A DNA stretch of 64,000 nt from CAVRXT01 sp049644285 (GCA_049644285.1 JBARRP010000174.1:1-64000); one strand, 5' to 3'. Numbered from the stretch's first letter, positions 17,509 to 26,313 are shown. Notes: generated by a model from the letters alone, not told the origin. Program-made: numbers and translations.

Positions 17509-17528
17509 AAAATGAACATGTACATTTT
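17509..17528. promoter_or_regulatory. Operator palindrome, copy 2
   Basis: AAAATGAACATGTACATTTT is a near-perfect dyad, upstream of the SDR operon and just past the end of the transporter gene. Its core TGAACATGTACA and right flank TTTGGGACG are identical to the site at 6196-6221. The shared flank on one side means both copies have the same orientation relative to the minus-strand genes that follow. Confidence 0.65.
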
Positions 17529-17548
17529 GGGACGTGTTCATTCCTGTG

Positions 17549-18889
17549 TCAAGCGCCCGGGGGCAGTCGAGGACGCGCAAACGTGATCGCACCGGCACCG
17601 ATGAGCGCCGCGACCCCGATCCCAACGAAGAGCCCGGCCGTCCCCCGAGTGATCTGCTGCAGCACGCCGGTGACGAACGGCCCGAGGATTCCGCCGAAAC
17701 GTCCCACCCCAAGCATCATGCCCACTGCGGTTCCACGCACCTCCGTGTCGTACGATGCGGCGGTGAAATTGTTCAGGACATTCTGGCCGCCCAGGATGCA
17801 GAACCCGGCGGCGCCCACACACACCACGTTGGTCGCGTGGTGGTTCACGAGTGCGAGGATGCCGGCCGCGAGCGCTCCACCGAGCCACCAAACCGCAATC
17901 GCCGCACGATCCTTGCCGCCTCGATCGGCGATATAGCCGCACACAAGCGAACCCACGAAGGCCATCACCTGGATCAATGCGCCGAAACCGAAGCTCGTCG
18001 CGAATGCCTCGCCGCGCTGCATCATCGCCGTTGGAACCCAGCCGGTAAGGCCAAAGATGCCGAACAAGATGAAGAATGCCGCCACCCACACTGCCAGCGT
18101 GGTCCTGCGATAGCGCCGCGAAAGCAGAAGAGATATGGAAGCAACGCGGTCGTTCGGCTCGGGGAAGACGAAGCGCACTCCGGGCGCCTGATATCGCGAC
18201 GACCGGGACGGGTTCAAGCGGCACAGGATCACCGCAACGCCCGCGGTCTCGCCGCGCATCGCCGCAAACTGCAGCGACTCCGAAAGCACGAAGTGGCACA
18301 CAAGCACGAGCAACACCGAGAGCGACGCCACGTAGTAGAGCACTTGCCACCCGAGTGCCGGAGTTAGAAAAACACCGATCGCCGCTGCCACCACCCCGCC
18401 CGCGGCCCAACCCAGCGCCCATCCCCAGTTCGAGAACGTGTTTGCCAGGCGCCGCGGCGCGTATTCGTTCACGTAAGTCACCCCGAGCGGCAAAAGCGCG
18501 CCGAGTCCAATCCCAGTCAGCGATCGGAACCCGCAGAATGTGACGAATGAATCCGCCAGCTTGGCGGTGGCGAAACTGAAAACCGTCGCGATCCACAGCG
18601 CAACCAGCAGCGTCGCGCGCCTTCCGTACCGGTCGGAGAAATTCCCTTGAACGAGCGAACCGATCATGAAACCGATCAAGCCGCTCGAGACCAGGAATCC
18701 AGCTTGGCTCGGAAGCAAGTGCCATGGCTTAGCCACGTAATGAATGATGTATGCTGGGGTGAACGTGTCGTAGCCGTCGAAGAACACGACCGTGCCCACG
18801 AGCAATGCGAGGGCACAATGGTACCGCCCGATCGGAGCGTTCGCTATTTCCTCGCGGACATCGATTGTGATTCCCGTAGCTTGGTCCAC
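17549..18889 (-). CDS. MFS transporter, aromatic acid:H+ symporter-like
   Basis: 446 aa from a GTG at 18889 with GAGG five bases upstream. A longer open frame upstream has no membrane character and is discarded. Transmembrane helix 1 carries FFDGYDTFTPAYI, the DGxD signature of the AAHS group (BenK/PcaK type). The loop 2-3 motif is GNFSDRYGRRATLLVALW, and helix 4 has GIGLGALLPLGVTYVNEYAP. Twelve hydrophobic segments are apparent, with a polar central loop near residues 220-260. This group imports benzoate, protocatechuate and similar acids across the inner membrane. The position between the aryl-ligase operon and a TetR gene supports uptake of the pathway substrate. Confidence 0.82.
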   Translation of the reverse strand: MDQATGITIDVREEIANAPIGRYHCALALLVGTVVFFDGYDTFTPAYIIHYVAKPWHLLPSQAGFLVSSGLIGFMIGSLVQGNFSDRYGRRATLLVALWIATVFSFATAKLADSFVTFCGFRSLTGIGLGALLPLGVTYVNEYAPRRLANTFSNWGWALGWAAGGVVAAAIGVFLTPALGWQVLYYVASLSVLLVLVCHFVLSESLQFAAMRGETAGVAVILCRLNPSRSSRYQAPGVRFVFPEPNDRVASISLLLSRRYRRTTLAVWVAAFFILFGIFGLTGWVPTAMMQRGEAFATSFGFGALIQVMAFVGSLVCGYIADRGGKDRAAIAVWWLGGALAAGILALVNHHATNVVCVGAAGFCILGGQNVLNNFTAASYDTEVRGTAVGMMLGVGRFGGILGPFVTGVLQQITRGTAGLFVGIGVAALIGAGAITFARPRLPPGA

Positions 18890-19139
18890 GCGATCCTCGG
18901 CGCACGAGTGTACCCCGCACGGGCGACCTTTAGGGCGCCGAATTCCGGCCGTTCGCAAGGATGGGACGACCTCGCTTGGCCTGCTTCCTTCGTGGTGCCA
19001 CGCGGCGCCGCTGGGCCTGCGCCGGTTCGCGGGCGCTCGAGCGCGCATCGAGCGCGGAAACGACGCGGTTCGTGGACAAGCGCACAGTAACCGGAGAGAA
19101 CAAGTACTATAATGAGCGCGCCTGGAAGGGGGTGCTCCA

Positions 19140-19898
19140 TTGAGGACTTCGGATGTTTCTCGCTCGGAGCTTGGGCTTCGAGAGCAGAACAAGTTCGAGA
19201 AACGTCAGCGCATCCGTGCAGCGGCACGCGAGCTATTCTCGAAGCATGGTTATGATGCCGCCACGCTCCGCCAGATCGCCCACCGCGCGCACGTTGGGCT
19301 GGGAACTTTGTTCAACTACGCGCAGGACAAGCGCGATCTGGTCTTTCTCATTTTTAATGAGGAACTCAGCGCTGTAACCGACGAAGCCCTCAGCGTCCCC
19401 GAGCCGCGCCAGCCGCTCCTCGATCAATTGATTGCCATTTCCAAGCGCCATTATGATTATTTTGGCAAGGATCCGGCGCTTTCCCGCATCCTCCTGAAGG
19501 AACTCGTATTTTATTCCGAAGGCAAGCAGGCCGCGACCTTTCAGGGAATTCGCGGGCGTCTTCTATCCGGGATCGAGGGGTTTGTCCGCACCGCTCAACA
19601 GCATCGCCGCATTCTATCCACCGAAGACCCAGCAATCATCACGCGTCACATCTTCTTTGTTTTCTCGGCCGCAATTCGCTGGTGGATCGCCAAGCCGAGC
19701 CCCAATCCAGTTGCGGGCCTGGCTGACCTGAGGCGCCTGCTCAAACTACAGATCAACGGGCTGCGACCCGCGGCGGGAATCGCCACAAACTCACTCAAGT
19801 CGGCCGCTTCGATGCGCCAAGGCGCCGAAAGAGCCAGACATAAGCGTGGGTCTGCCATCAAACGTGGTTCTGGAATCAGAAGACAAGCGGATAAGTGA
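19140..19898 (+). CDS. TetR-family transcriptional regulator
   Basis: 252 aa from a TTG at 19140 with AAGGGGG seven bases upstream. The N-terminal DNA-binding domain is clear: RIRAAARELFSKHGYDAATL, RQIAHRAHVGLGTLFNYAQD and then KRDLV, at about residues 24-67. The C-terminal ligand domain is followed by a basic, low-complexity tail (about residues 225-252, rich in Arg/Lys) that is longer than usual. It is divergent from the MFS transporter. It is the likely regulator of the twin palindromes at 6196 and 17509, although no copy is visible in its own upstream region. A TATAAT at 19108-19113 could be its -10. Confidence 0.85.
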   Translation: MRTSDVSRSELGLREQNKFEKRQRIRAAARELFSKHGYDAATLRQIAHRAHVGLGTLFNYAQDKRDLVFLIFNEELSAVTDEALSVPEPRQPLLDQLIAISKRHYDYFGKDPALSRILLKELVFYSEGKQAATFQGIRGRLLSGIEGFVRTAQQHRRILSTEDPAIITRHIFFVFSAAIRWWIAKPSPNPVAGLADLRRLLKLQINGLRPAAGIATNSLKSAASMRQGAERARHKRGSAIKRGSGIRRQADK

Positions 19899-20023
19899 AC
19901 TCGCTTGCCGGAGGATCGAGAATGAAAGCACGGGACCTCGTTTCGAGAATGGCGGTTGCCGGGCTGATCGCAACCGGATGTCGGGTTAGCCGCGCTGATC
20001 GCCAGCGGCGAAAGGCGTTTCAA

Positions 20024-21655
20024 TCAATCGACATTCAGCGCCGGTAAAAGGAGTTCCGACGGACGTTTCGCGTCGTGGTAAATGGTGTCGGTGCCGATTT
20101 TATCCGGCCGGTAAAAATGGAAGAACAGGCCATCTGTCACGGGCGAATCGCCATTGCAAATTTCCACGCGAATTCGATTCCCCTTTCGAAAACGATAGGC
20201 CATCGGCTGTAATGCAACTTCGATTTTGTAGATTGTCCCCGACGTAAGCGGCGACGTCGTCTGGTGGGAATAGTAGGGAATGTCCTCGGTATTGTGCCTC
20301 GGGTCGCGCTCCCGATGCGATGCGCGCAGCCATCCTTTGGTGACGATGACGTACCGAGGCTGGAGGCCTTTGGCGCGTTCCTCTTGGCTCTGCTCGAACT
20401 GCTCCGAGACCTTGACGATGAAATCCATATCGTTCCGCGTTGTTGCTGCGTAGAGTGTCAGTTTGCCGCTTCCGGCGATCTCGAGATCGGTCCCGAGAGG
20501 CTGGCTCGTAAAGGTCAGCACGGCGCGTGCTGGATCAGGTCCGTGCGGTCCAACCGGGACCACGCCCATCACCCAAGACGGTTGTGGATAGGAGTAGCTG
20601 GTGCTCCCGCCGGCCGCGTCGGCTGGCGAGGTTCCCAGCCCGCCATCGTTCAGTGACGTAACACTTCCACTCGGCCCTTTAGCGAGATAGAAGCGCACGG
20701 GGCGCGTGCCGGGTGGCGGCCAGGTATCAAAGGATCTGACGTTTCCGGTATTGCGGACGGCATATTCCACGTTCGGCCGTTGGTCGTAGCTCGTTTTGAG
20801 CCCCTTTAGATATTTGTCGTAAAAAGGCAGCAAATACTTCCGATGGAATTCGATATCCGCGAAATCGACCATTGCAGAAAACGCCGTCGGCGTCCCGCTA
20901 ATCGCGAGTTTCTTCGGGCCGCGCGCAAGCTGGTATCCCCGGATATTGCCGGCGAGGTGCAGGTCCTGTTTCGCCCAGACGCCGATGGAAAAGAGAGGGA
21001 CGCTAATCTTGTCTAACTCTTCGACTGCCGCCCGCTCCCGCCAGAACTCATCGCAGAGCGGATGCCGCTGTACCTCTGAGAATAAGTCGGGCACTACGTG
21101 ACGTGGATGGTCTCCGTTTGCAGGATAGAGGTTCGACACGCGAACACTGGAATTGAACCAATAGGAAAGGAATGTGCCCTCGATGCCGCCGGGATAGGCC
21201 ATGAAGCGGTAGGGATCGTTTAGGCCGTCGTAAACGGCAATGCAGGCGAGGTGGGGCGGGTTCTGAATCCCCATGAACCACTGCGACATGGCATAGTACG
21301 ATTGGCCGGTGCCACCCACTTTGCCGTTCGACCAGCGCTGGCTCGCGATCCACTCGATAATGTCGTAGAGATCTTGCTGCTCGCGGCGGCCCAGAAATTC
21401 GAACTCACCCTCGGAGGGGCCGGTTCCGCGGACATCGGCATGGACATACGCGTAGCCTTGGTCCACATACCACTCGATCGGTCCGGTTTCCCGCCAGAGG
21501 AAGAGTGGATAGGCCGGGAGAGTGTTGTTGTCATAGCGATAGGGCGAGGTCGCAAAGAGCGCGGGAAACGGCCCGACGCCATCCGGCCGATAGATCCGCA
21601 CCGCCATTCGGGCGCCGTCCCGAACACGGATCAGTACGTCCTTTTCCTCAATCAT
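20024..21655 (-). CDS. CocE/NonD family serine hydrolase
   Basis: 543 aa, no signal peptide. It has the S15-type alpha/beta-hydrolase opening IRVRDGARMAVRIYRPDGVG, the strand/turn YAYVHADVRGTGPSEG, and nucleophile motif GGTGQSYYAMSQW with Ser119. The C-terminal jelly-roll domain (LTFTSQPLGTDLEIAG, then KGWLRASHRERD) is present. The elbow GQSYYA is closer to the family consensus than that of its paralogue at 7768-9483. The substrate is unknown; acyl esters or peptides are typical. It stands between the TetR gene and an M28 peptidase and may form an operon with the latter. Confidence 0.82.
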   Translation of the reverse strand: MIEEKDVLIRVRDGARMAVRIYRPDGVGPFPALFATSPYRYDNNTLPAYPLFLWRETGPIEWYVDQGYAYVHADVRGTGPSEGEFEFLGRREQQDLYDIIEWIASQRWSNGKVGGTGQSYYAMSQWFMGIQNPPHLACIAVYDGLNDPYRFMAYPGGIEGTFLSYWFNSSVRVSNLYPANGDHPRHVVPDLFSEVQRHPLCDEFWRERAAVEELDKISVPLFSIGVWAKQDLHLAGNIRGYQLARGPKKLAISGTPTAFSAMVDFADIEFHRKYLLPFYDKYLKGLKTSYDQRPNVEYAVRNTGNVRSFDTWPPPGTRPVRFYLAKGPSGSVTSLNDGGLGTSPADAAGGSTSYSYPQPSWVMGVVPVGPHGPDPARAVLTFTSQPLGTDLEIAGSGKLTLYAATTRNDMDFIVKVSEQFEQSQEERAKGLQPRYVIVTKGWLRASHRERDPRHNTEDIPYYSHQTTSPLTSGTIYKIEVALQPMAYRFRKGNRIRVEICNGDSPVTDGLFFHFYRPDKIGTDTIYHDAKRPSELLLPALNVD

Positions 21656-21761
21656 TTTCCCAGTTCCATCGCGCCTGTCCTTGCCAGATCAACGATAGTT
21701 TCGACGGCTACGAACCGGAAGAAGGAATCCTGCGTGCGCGCGTGCCGCATGCGGGTCCGAG

Positions 21762-23402
21762 CTAGTTGCCTCCTGCTTGGGCGTAGCGGCGGAAGAAGCT
21801 GTCGGACTTCCACTGCGGCCTGCGGTCATTGTTTGCGACGGCAATCGTCAGCCCGCGAATAACTTCTTCAAATCCCGCAGCGGCCGGCAGATCGACCGGC
21901 TGATTCAAATCGTCGGACGGGGCATGATACCGTTGCGTAAGCCAGTCTTTAAAGGTTTTCTGTTCGGGAGAGCCGGGATCGAAGCCGACTTTCATGGCAA
22001 GGGCTGGAATTCCGTGGCGGATGAAGTTGTATTGATCGCTGCGAATAAAGATATTCCGTAGAGGCTCAGGGTCGCCCTGCACCCGGATGCCTCGGGATCG
22101 CGCCACCTCCGTTACCGTGTCGCCGAGGTCGGATTCCTGCAGACCGTAGACGGTCAGCACTTTCAACGGCACAATCGGCAGAAACATGTCGGTGTTGATG
22201 TTCGCGGCCATGGACTTGGGGTCGACCGTCGGATAAGCAGTGAAATATTTCGAGCCCAGCAGCCCTTTCTCCTCGCCGGTCACAAACGTGAACAACACCG
22301 AGCGCCGGAGCTTCTCAGCCGACCGCTTCAACGAAGCAGCAACATCGAGCAAAAGCGCAGAGCCGGAGGCGTTGTCCATCGCGCCGTTGTAGATGCGGTC
22401 GCCGTTGATCGGCGCCCCGATGCCCAGGTGGTCGATGTGAGCGGAGAGCACGACATACTCGTTTTTCAGTTCAGGGTCGCTTCCCGGCAACTTGGCGATT
22501 ACGTTCGCCGACTCCACATTTCTTTTTTCGACCTTGGTTCTTGCCTTGATCGAGACCGGGAGAGGGAAGCGCGGCAGCGGTTTGCGGTCTTTGCCCAAGT
22601 CGGCGATCTCGCTGAAGGTGTGGCCCGAGCCCGCAAATAATTGCTCTGCCTTCGCCGGATTGAATTCAAGGAAGAGCTTCTCACCCGGTGTTTCGTCGAA
22701 CGTCGGGTCGGCCAATACCATGCTCGGTTCCGTCCGGCTCAACGACATGCGCGACCACGGAATATCCATCGCCGCCGGATTCGGCAGCCGGATGATTCCA
22801 ATCGCTCCCGCCTGGCGCAGGGCCTTCCCGCGCTCGGCGGTGGTCTGATAGTGCGAAGCGAGGGCTGTGGGAGTGTCAGCGGGTGAGCCGACGAACACCA
22901 CGGCAACTTTCCCCTTCAGATCGAGCCCGGCGAAATCGTCGTAGTTCTTTTCGGGAATGCTCAGGCCGTATCCAACGAAGACGAGCGGCGCTTCAATTTC
23001 GGGAGCAAGATCGACTCGCGTGCTGAACATTGCATCTTCACCGAGCGTCAGCGGCTCAGATTTGCCATCGCGGATGAGCACTGCGCTCGAATCGCTTTCG
23101 ACGATTTGCCGGGACTCGAATTTCACCGGCTGGTAGTAGCCGTCAGTTCCGGCGGGTTCGAGACCCGACTTTTTCAACTCATCCACCACGTAAGCTTCGG
23201 CGGCGCGCAGCCCTGCGCTGCCCGTTTCGCGGCCTTCCATTTTGTCGTCAGCCAGAACTTTGACGTAGTCCCACCATGTTTTTCCGTCAAAGTGGTTTTG
23301 TTCTGTCGGCTGCGTAGAGACAGGCAGCGCCAGAAATGAGCTCACGAGAAGTGAGCTGATGATCGACCATCTAAGAACGCCGAATCGCACCCTCTGCTTC
23401 AT
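21762..23402 (-). CDS. Secreted M28-family zinc aminopeptidase with PA domain
   Basis: 546 aa from ATG 23402 (GGGAGGG eight bases upstream). An open extension of 107 codons lacks a signal and is not used. The signal peptide (SIISSLLVSSFLALPVS) is followed by a protease-associated insert (VFVGYGLSIPEKNYDDFAGL, GKVAVVFVGSPAD). The two-zinc catalytic site shows LSAHIDHLG (His/Asp region), GAMDNASGSALLL (bridging Asp), TGEEKGLLGSKYF (catalytic Glu pair) and ANINTDMF (Asp). The C-terminal His ligand is probably in the RYHAPSDD segment. It trims N-terminal residues from peptides outside the cytoplasm. Confidence 0.88.
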   Translation of the reverse strand: MKQRVRFGVLRWSIISSLLVSSFLALPVSTQPTEQNHFDGKTWWDYVKVLADDKMEGRETGSAGLRAAEAYVVDELKKSGLEPAGTDGYYQPVKFESRQIVESDSSAVLIRDGKSEPLTLGEDAMFSTRVDLAPEIEAPLVFVGYGLSIPEKNYDDFAGLDLKGKVAVVFVGSPADTPTALASHYQTTAERGKALRQAGAIGIIRLPNPAAMDIPWSRMSLSRTEPSMVLADPTFDETPGEKLFLEFNPAKAEQLFAGSGHTFSEIADLGKDRKPLPRFPLPVSIKARTKVEKRNVESANVIAKLPGSDPELKNEYVVLSAHIDHLGIGAPINGDRIYNGAMDNASGSALLLDVAASLKRSAEKLRRSVLFTFVTGEEKGLLGSKYFTAYPTVDPKSMAANINTDMFLPIVPLKVLTVYGLQESDLGDTVTEVARSRGIRVQGDPEPLRNIFIRSDQYNFIRHGIPALAMKVGFDPGSPEQKTFKDWLTQRYHAPSDDLNQPVDLPAAAGFEEVIRGLTIAVANNDRRPQWKSDSFFRRYAQAGGN

Positions 23403-23655
23403 GGATATGACCCTCCCGCTCGCAATCACCCGGAAGAAAATAACACAGAACTGGAAGTTGGACGTCGAAGTAGGGTGTTGAACAGCGTCGAGCCGAGTCT
23501 GGCCCTCTTGGACTGCTCGTTCCGTCACGATTTGCTGCTGCAAGCTCGCGCTTGGGGCAGCATGCAGCAATCCATGGAACTTTCTTTCGAGTGGCTCATC
23601 GAATGTAGCGGGTGACAGGTATGATAGCGGAGGAGCAGCCGCACCGGCACGGGCC

Positions 23656-24483
23656 ATGGGCGTGTTAACTTCGATGAGGCGTCTCAGCTTCGCATCGATT
23701 GGATTCGCGATCCCGCTTCTCACGATCGCATCGCTTCGCTATCTTGGCGCTACCCCCATCAAGGCCCCCACAGATGCCGATGCCAATCCACGGACTCCGG
23801 TCGTGGTCGAACTGTTCACCTCGGAGGGCTGCTCGAGTTGTCCTCCCGCAGACGCCCTCCTCGAAAGACTGGACCGGTCTCAGCCGGTGGGCGCGGCGGA
23901 ACTGATCGTTCTGAGCGAACACGTCGACTACTGGAACGATATCGGATGGAAGGATCCCTACTCTTCCCACGAATACAGCGAGCGGCAGAGCGAGTACGCA
24001 AAGCGTTTTGGTCTCCCCAGCGTTTACACGCCCCAGATGGTAGTAGATGGACGCATCGAGTTCTCCGGCGGCGATGCACGAAGAGCGATCCAGGCCATTG
24101 AGAACTCAACCAAGGTCGAAAAAACGCCGGTTGCTCTCTCTTCCGTTCATCTGGAAGGCGACCACACCATTGCGGTCCACATCGAAGCTGGTCCGCTCCT
24201 CCCCCCCTCGGCGAAGTTAGCAGACGTCTTGATCGCGACCGTTGACGACAGCGATGAATCACACGTGAGCCGTGGAGAGAATGCCGGAAGGACGTTGAGA
24301 CATGTTGCCGTCTTGAGGGACCTGATGCAGGTCGGAACAGTAGGCAGGTCCGCGAAGTTTTCGCGCGATCTCAAGATCAATCTAAAGAACGCGAATCCCA
24401 GAAATCTGAGGATCGTCGCGATTGTCCAGGAAATGACGGCGGGAAGAATCTGGGGAGCCGGAGCGGCTCGCCTTTCGAATTAG
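23656..24483 (+). CDS. DUF1223 thioredoxin-like secreted protein
   Basis: 275 aa with an N-terminal hydrophobic signal (FAIPLLTIASLRYLG). The characteristic DUF1223 block VVVELFTSEGCSSCPPADAL carries a CxxC redox pair, followed by LSEHVDYWNDIGWKDPYSS and VYTPQMVVDGRIEFSGGD. Members have a thioredoxin fold and are periplasmic; a defined substrate is not known. The start is uncertain: ATG 23656 or ATG 23674, neither with a good ribosome site. It is divergent from the M28 peptidase and upstream of the OsmC selenoprotein, so this short stretch holds two thiol/selenol redox proteins. Confidence 0.82.
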   Translation: MGVLTSMRRLSFASIGFAIPLLTIASLRYLGATPIKAPTDADANPRTPVVVELFTSEGCSSCPPADALLERLDRSQPVGAAELIVLSEHVDYWNDIGWKDPYSSHEYSERQSEYAKRFGLPSVYTPQMVVDGRIEFSGGDARRAIQAIENSTKVEKTPVALSSVHLEGDHTIAVHIEAGPLLPPSAKLADVLIATVDDSDESHVSRGENAGRTLRHVAVLRDLMQVGTVGRSAKFSRDLKINLKNANPRNLRIVAIVQEMTAGRIWGAGAARLSN

Positions 24484-24595
24484 GCTTCCCGTCAACGCGC
24501 TCAGTGCGGGTTTGGTCCCTGGAGAATCAACACCGGTGGCCTTTGGAAGCGAGAAATATGCGTTGGCTCTTTTTCGAACCTGAACGGAGGAAGCC

Positions 24596-25078
24596 ATGAG
24601 TGAAGTGGTTTACGTTTCCAAGTCGCATCTTGAACGTAGGCAAGGACCGCTGCGCGTCGCGCACCTGCCCGGTGAGTCTCAACCGGTAACCTTCAGCGTC
24701 CACGGTGCCATTGCCGAGCACTACAAGGTGGACCCGGCTAAGCTAACGGAGTCTCACGCCTCAACGCTCGATTACGTCATCGCCGCGACCGCTGGTTGAA
24801 TGCTCGGTACCTTCGGAGGTGCGCTGGAGGCGCGCCAAATCGATGCCAGCAACGGCCGGCTAACCGCGGATGTGACCGGGGAAGTGGAGCAGGAGGAGGG
24901 CGTACTAATCATCCGCCGGATCCATGTGGCGATGCGCCTGGTCGCATCCGAAAACGTCCAGGAAACAGTGCAGCGAGTTCACGGCATCTACGCCATGCGC
25001 TGCCCCTTATACCGTACCTTGTACAAGGCCATCCAGCTTACTTCTTCGGTGGTGTTGGCCCCGGCGCCCGCAACCTGA
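24596..25078 (+). CDS. OsmC-family selenoprotein (in-frame UGA = Sec68)
   Basis: Read through the TGA at 24797-24799, this is one 160-residue OsmC/Ohr-type protein. The first part ends ...STLDYVIAATAG and the second begins MLGTFGGALEARQI. In OsmC proteins the first catalytic Cys sits exactly there (AAxGC, then L/MxG). The resolving Cys is present as Cys136 in YAMRCPLYRTL, matching the CPVxRxL motif. The segment DVTGEVEQEEGVLIIRRIHV is also typical. OsmC proteins reduce organic hydroperoxides. A hairpin suited to a bacterial SECIS follows the TGA (24818-24836). GGAGGAAGCC precedes the ATG. It would need SelA/B/C/D, which are not in the window. The alternatives are a sequencing error or a nonsense mutation. 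Confidence 0.82.
24797..24836 (+). promoter_or_regulatory. Sec codon and candidate bacterial SECIS hairpin
   Basis: After the TGA (24797-24799) comes an 18-nt spacer. Then GGTGCGC (24818-24824) pairs with GCGCGCC (24830-24836) in seven base pairs including one G-U, closing the loop TGGAG. A short stable stem with G residues in the apical loop about 25 nt after the UGA is the usual form recognised by bacterial SelB. Confidence 0.6.
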
Positions 25079-25325
25079 AGATAGTCATTCGCAGCGTACT
25101 CCTCAGAATAAGACCGGCCGAGCGGGCAGTTCGGTAACACATTCGGAACATCCCCATTGTTTCGACGCGTACCCCACAAACCGCAAGACTTAGAATCATT
25201 CTTGGGTTCTCACTTACCCGCAGGTTCTCTTGGAGAAACCTTTCGACCGCTCCGGGGTTTGATGCGGTGAGCCGGGTCTCAACTTCGGTTGTCCGAGCCG
25301 GAATTCGGACGAGGAGGAGTAAATC

Positions 25326-25628
25326 ATGAAGGTAAAGGTCATGAGTCTTTTTGCCGTGCTAACTCTTGCGCTCACGCTTGCCTTCTCGGCGGCAGCCCCA
25401 GCGGCGCCCAACGCAACGAACGGGAAACCAGTTCCCGCAGCGGCCGCGAAGGCAACGCCGGAGGAGCCTCATCCCGAAATCCGGGAAGCGATTCGATCAC
25501 TGCGTGCCGCCAAGCAGCACATGGAGCATGCTGCCCACGATTTCGGCGGACATCGCGTGGAAGCCCTCAAGGCAACCGATGAAGCGATTCACCAGCTTGA
25601 GGTTTGTCTGAAGTACGACAAGGACTAA
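25326..25628 (+). CDS. Small secreted helical protein, unknown function
   Basis: 100 aa. A clear signal peptide (MSLFAVLTLALTLAFSAAAP) is followed by an Ala/Pro linker and then a helical segment, IREAIRSLRAAKQHMEHAAH to HRVEALKATDEAIHQLEVCL. GAGGAGG lies upstream of the ATG and a strong terminator follows. The paired helices with regularly spaced His residues resemble small periplasmic helical-bundle proteins found in many soil bacteria. The His residues could bind metal, but this is speculation. It stands alone as a monocistronic unit. Confidence 0.75.
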   Translation: MKVKVMSLFAVLTLALTLAFSAAAPAAPNATNGKPVPAAAAKATPEEPHPEIREAIRSLRAAKQHMEHAAHDFGGHRVEALKATDEAIHQLEVCLKYDKD

Positions 25629-25655
25629 CCTCGAAAAATGCGCATTTCGACTTGA

Positions 25656-25701
25656 GGCAGCGTCGCGCGCATAGGACGCTCGCGACGCTGCCTTTCTTTT
25701 T
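25656..25701 (+). terminator. Rho-independent terminator
   Basis: GGCAGCGTCGCG (25656-25667) pairs perfectly with CGCGACGCTGCC (25681-25692), with a 13-nt loop, followed by TTTCTTTTT. It terminates the small secreted-protein gene that ends at 25628. Confidence 0.85.
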
Positions 25702-25842
25702 CAAGCTTGTCGAGCCGCCGCCAGCCCCATCCGCCTTTTCTTATCCGCCGAATTAAGTTAAGCTCTTCCAACTCCAGCCCGTCGGCAGGAGAAACGATTC
25801 ATCTGCTCAAAAACAACTGATTCGAGAGAGGAGACGAAAATC

Positions 25843-26313
25843 ATGGCTAAAGCTATTCCGCAGGGATACCACACCGCAACGCCCTATTTGATTATCAAGG
25901 ACGCTGCCAAAGCCATCGAGTTCTACAAGAAGGCTTTTGGAGCCACCGAACTGATGCGCATGCCCGGCCCGGGCGGCAAGATCATGCATGCGGAGATCAA
26001 GATCGGCGACTCACCATTCATGATCTCCGAGGAGATGCCGGAAAGAGGCACCAAGTCACCGCAAACGCTCGGCGGTTCGCCGGTGAGCATTTTTCTTTAC
26101 GTCGATGACGTCGATGCGTTGGCGGCCCAGGCCACCGCAGCGGGAGCTAAGACTCAAATGCCGGTCCAGGATCAATTCTGGGGCGATCGCTATGGGTCGC
26201 TGGTGGACCCCTTCGGACACGTTTGGGGTATCGCCACTCACAAGGAAGACGTCGCCCCGGAGGAAATGCAGAAGCGTGCTGCCGCTGCGATGGCAGCCGG
26301 AGCCTCGTCGTAA
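25843..26313 (+). CDS. VOC/PhnB-like glyoxalase-fold protein
   Basis: 156 aa, with GAGAGGAGACG before the ATG. It shows the two beta-alpha-beta-beta-beta modules of the VOC superfamily: TPYLIIKDAAKAIEFYKKAF with GKIMHAEIKIGDSPFMISEE, then VSIFLYVDDVDALAAQATAA with GDRYGSLVDPFGHVWGIATH. The C-terminal SLVDPFGHVWGIATHKED is characteristic of the PhnB-like subgroup, whose members bind metal or small ligands and often lack a known reaction. The C-terminus adds an Ala-rich helix. No neighbour suggests a pathway. Confidence 0.85.
   Translation: MAKAIPQGYHTATPYLIIKDAAKAIEFYKKAFGATELMRMPGPGGKIMHAEIKIGDSPFMISEEMPERGTKSPQTLGGSPVSIFLYVDDVDALAAQATAAGAKTQMPVQDQFWGDRYGSLVDPFGHVWGIATHKEDVAPEEMQKRAAAAMAAGASS

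Noticed and set aside
17538..18725. 395-codon minus-strand frame overlapping the transporter
   Set aside because: It is in another frame of the MFS gene, Arg-rich and without membrane segments.
23403..23723. 107-residue N-terminal extension of the M28 peptidase
   Set aside because: It lacks a ribosome site and would bury the signal peptide; it also overlaps the divergent DUF1223 gene start.
24596..24799. Two separate small genes at 24596-24799 and 24800-25078
   Set aside because: Neither half is a complete OsmC domain. Joined across the TGA they give the full fold with Sec/Cys at the known catalytic place, so one selenoprotein gene is the better reading.
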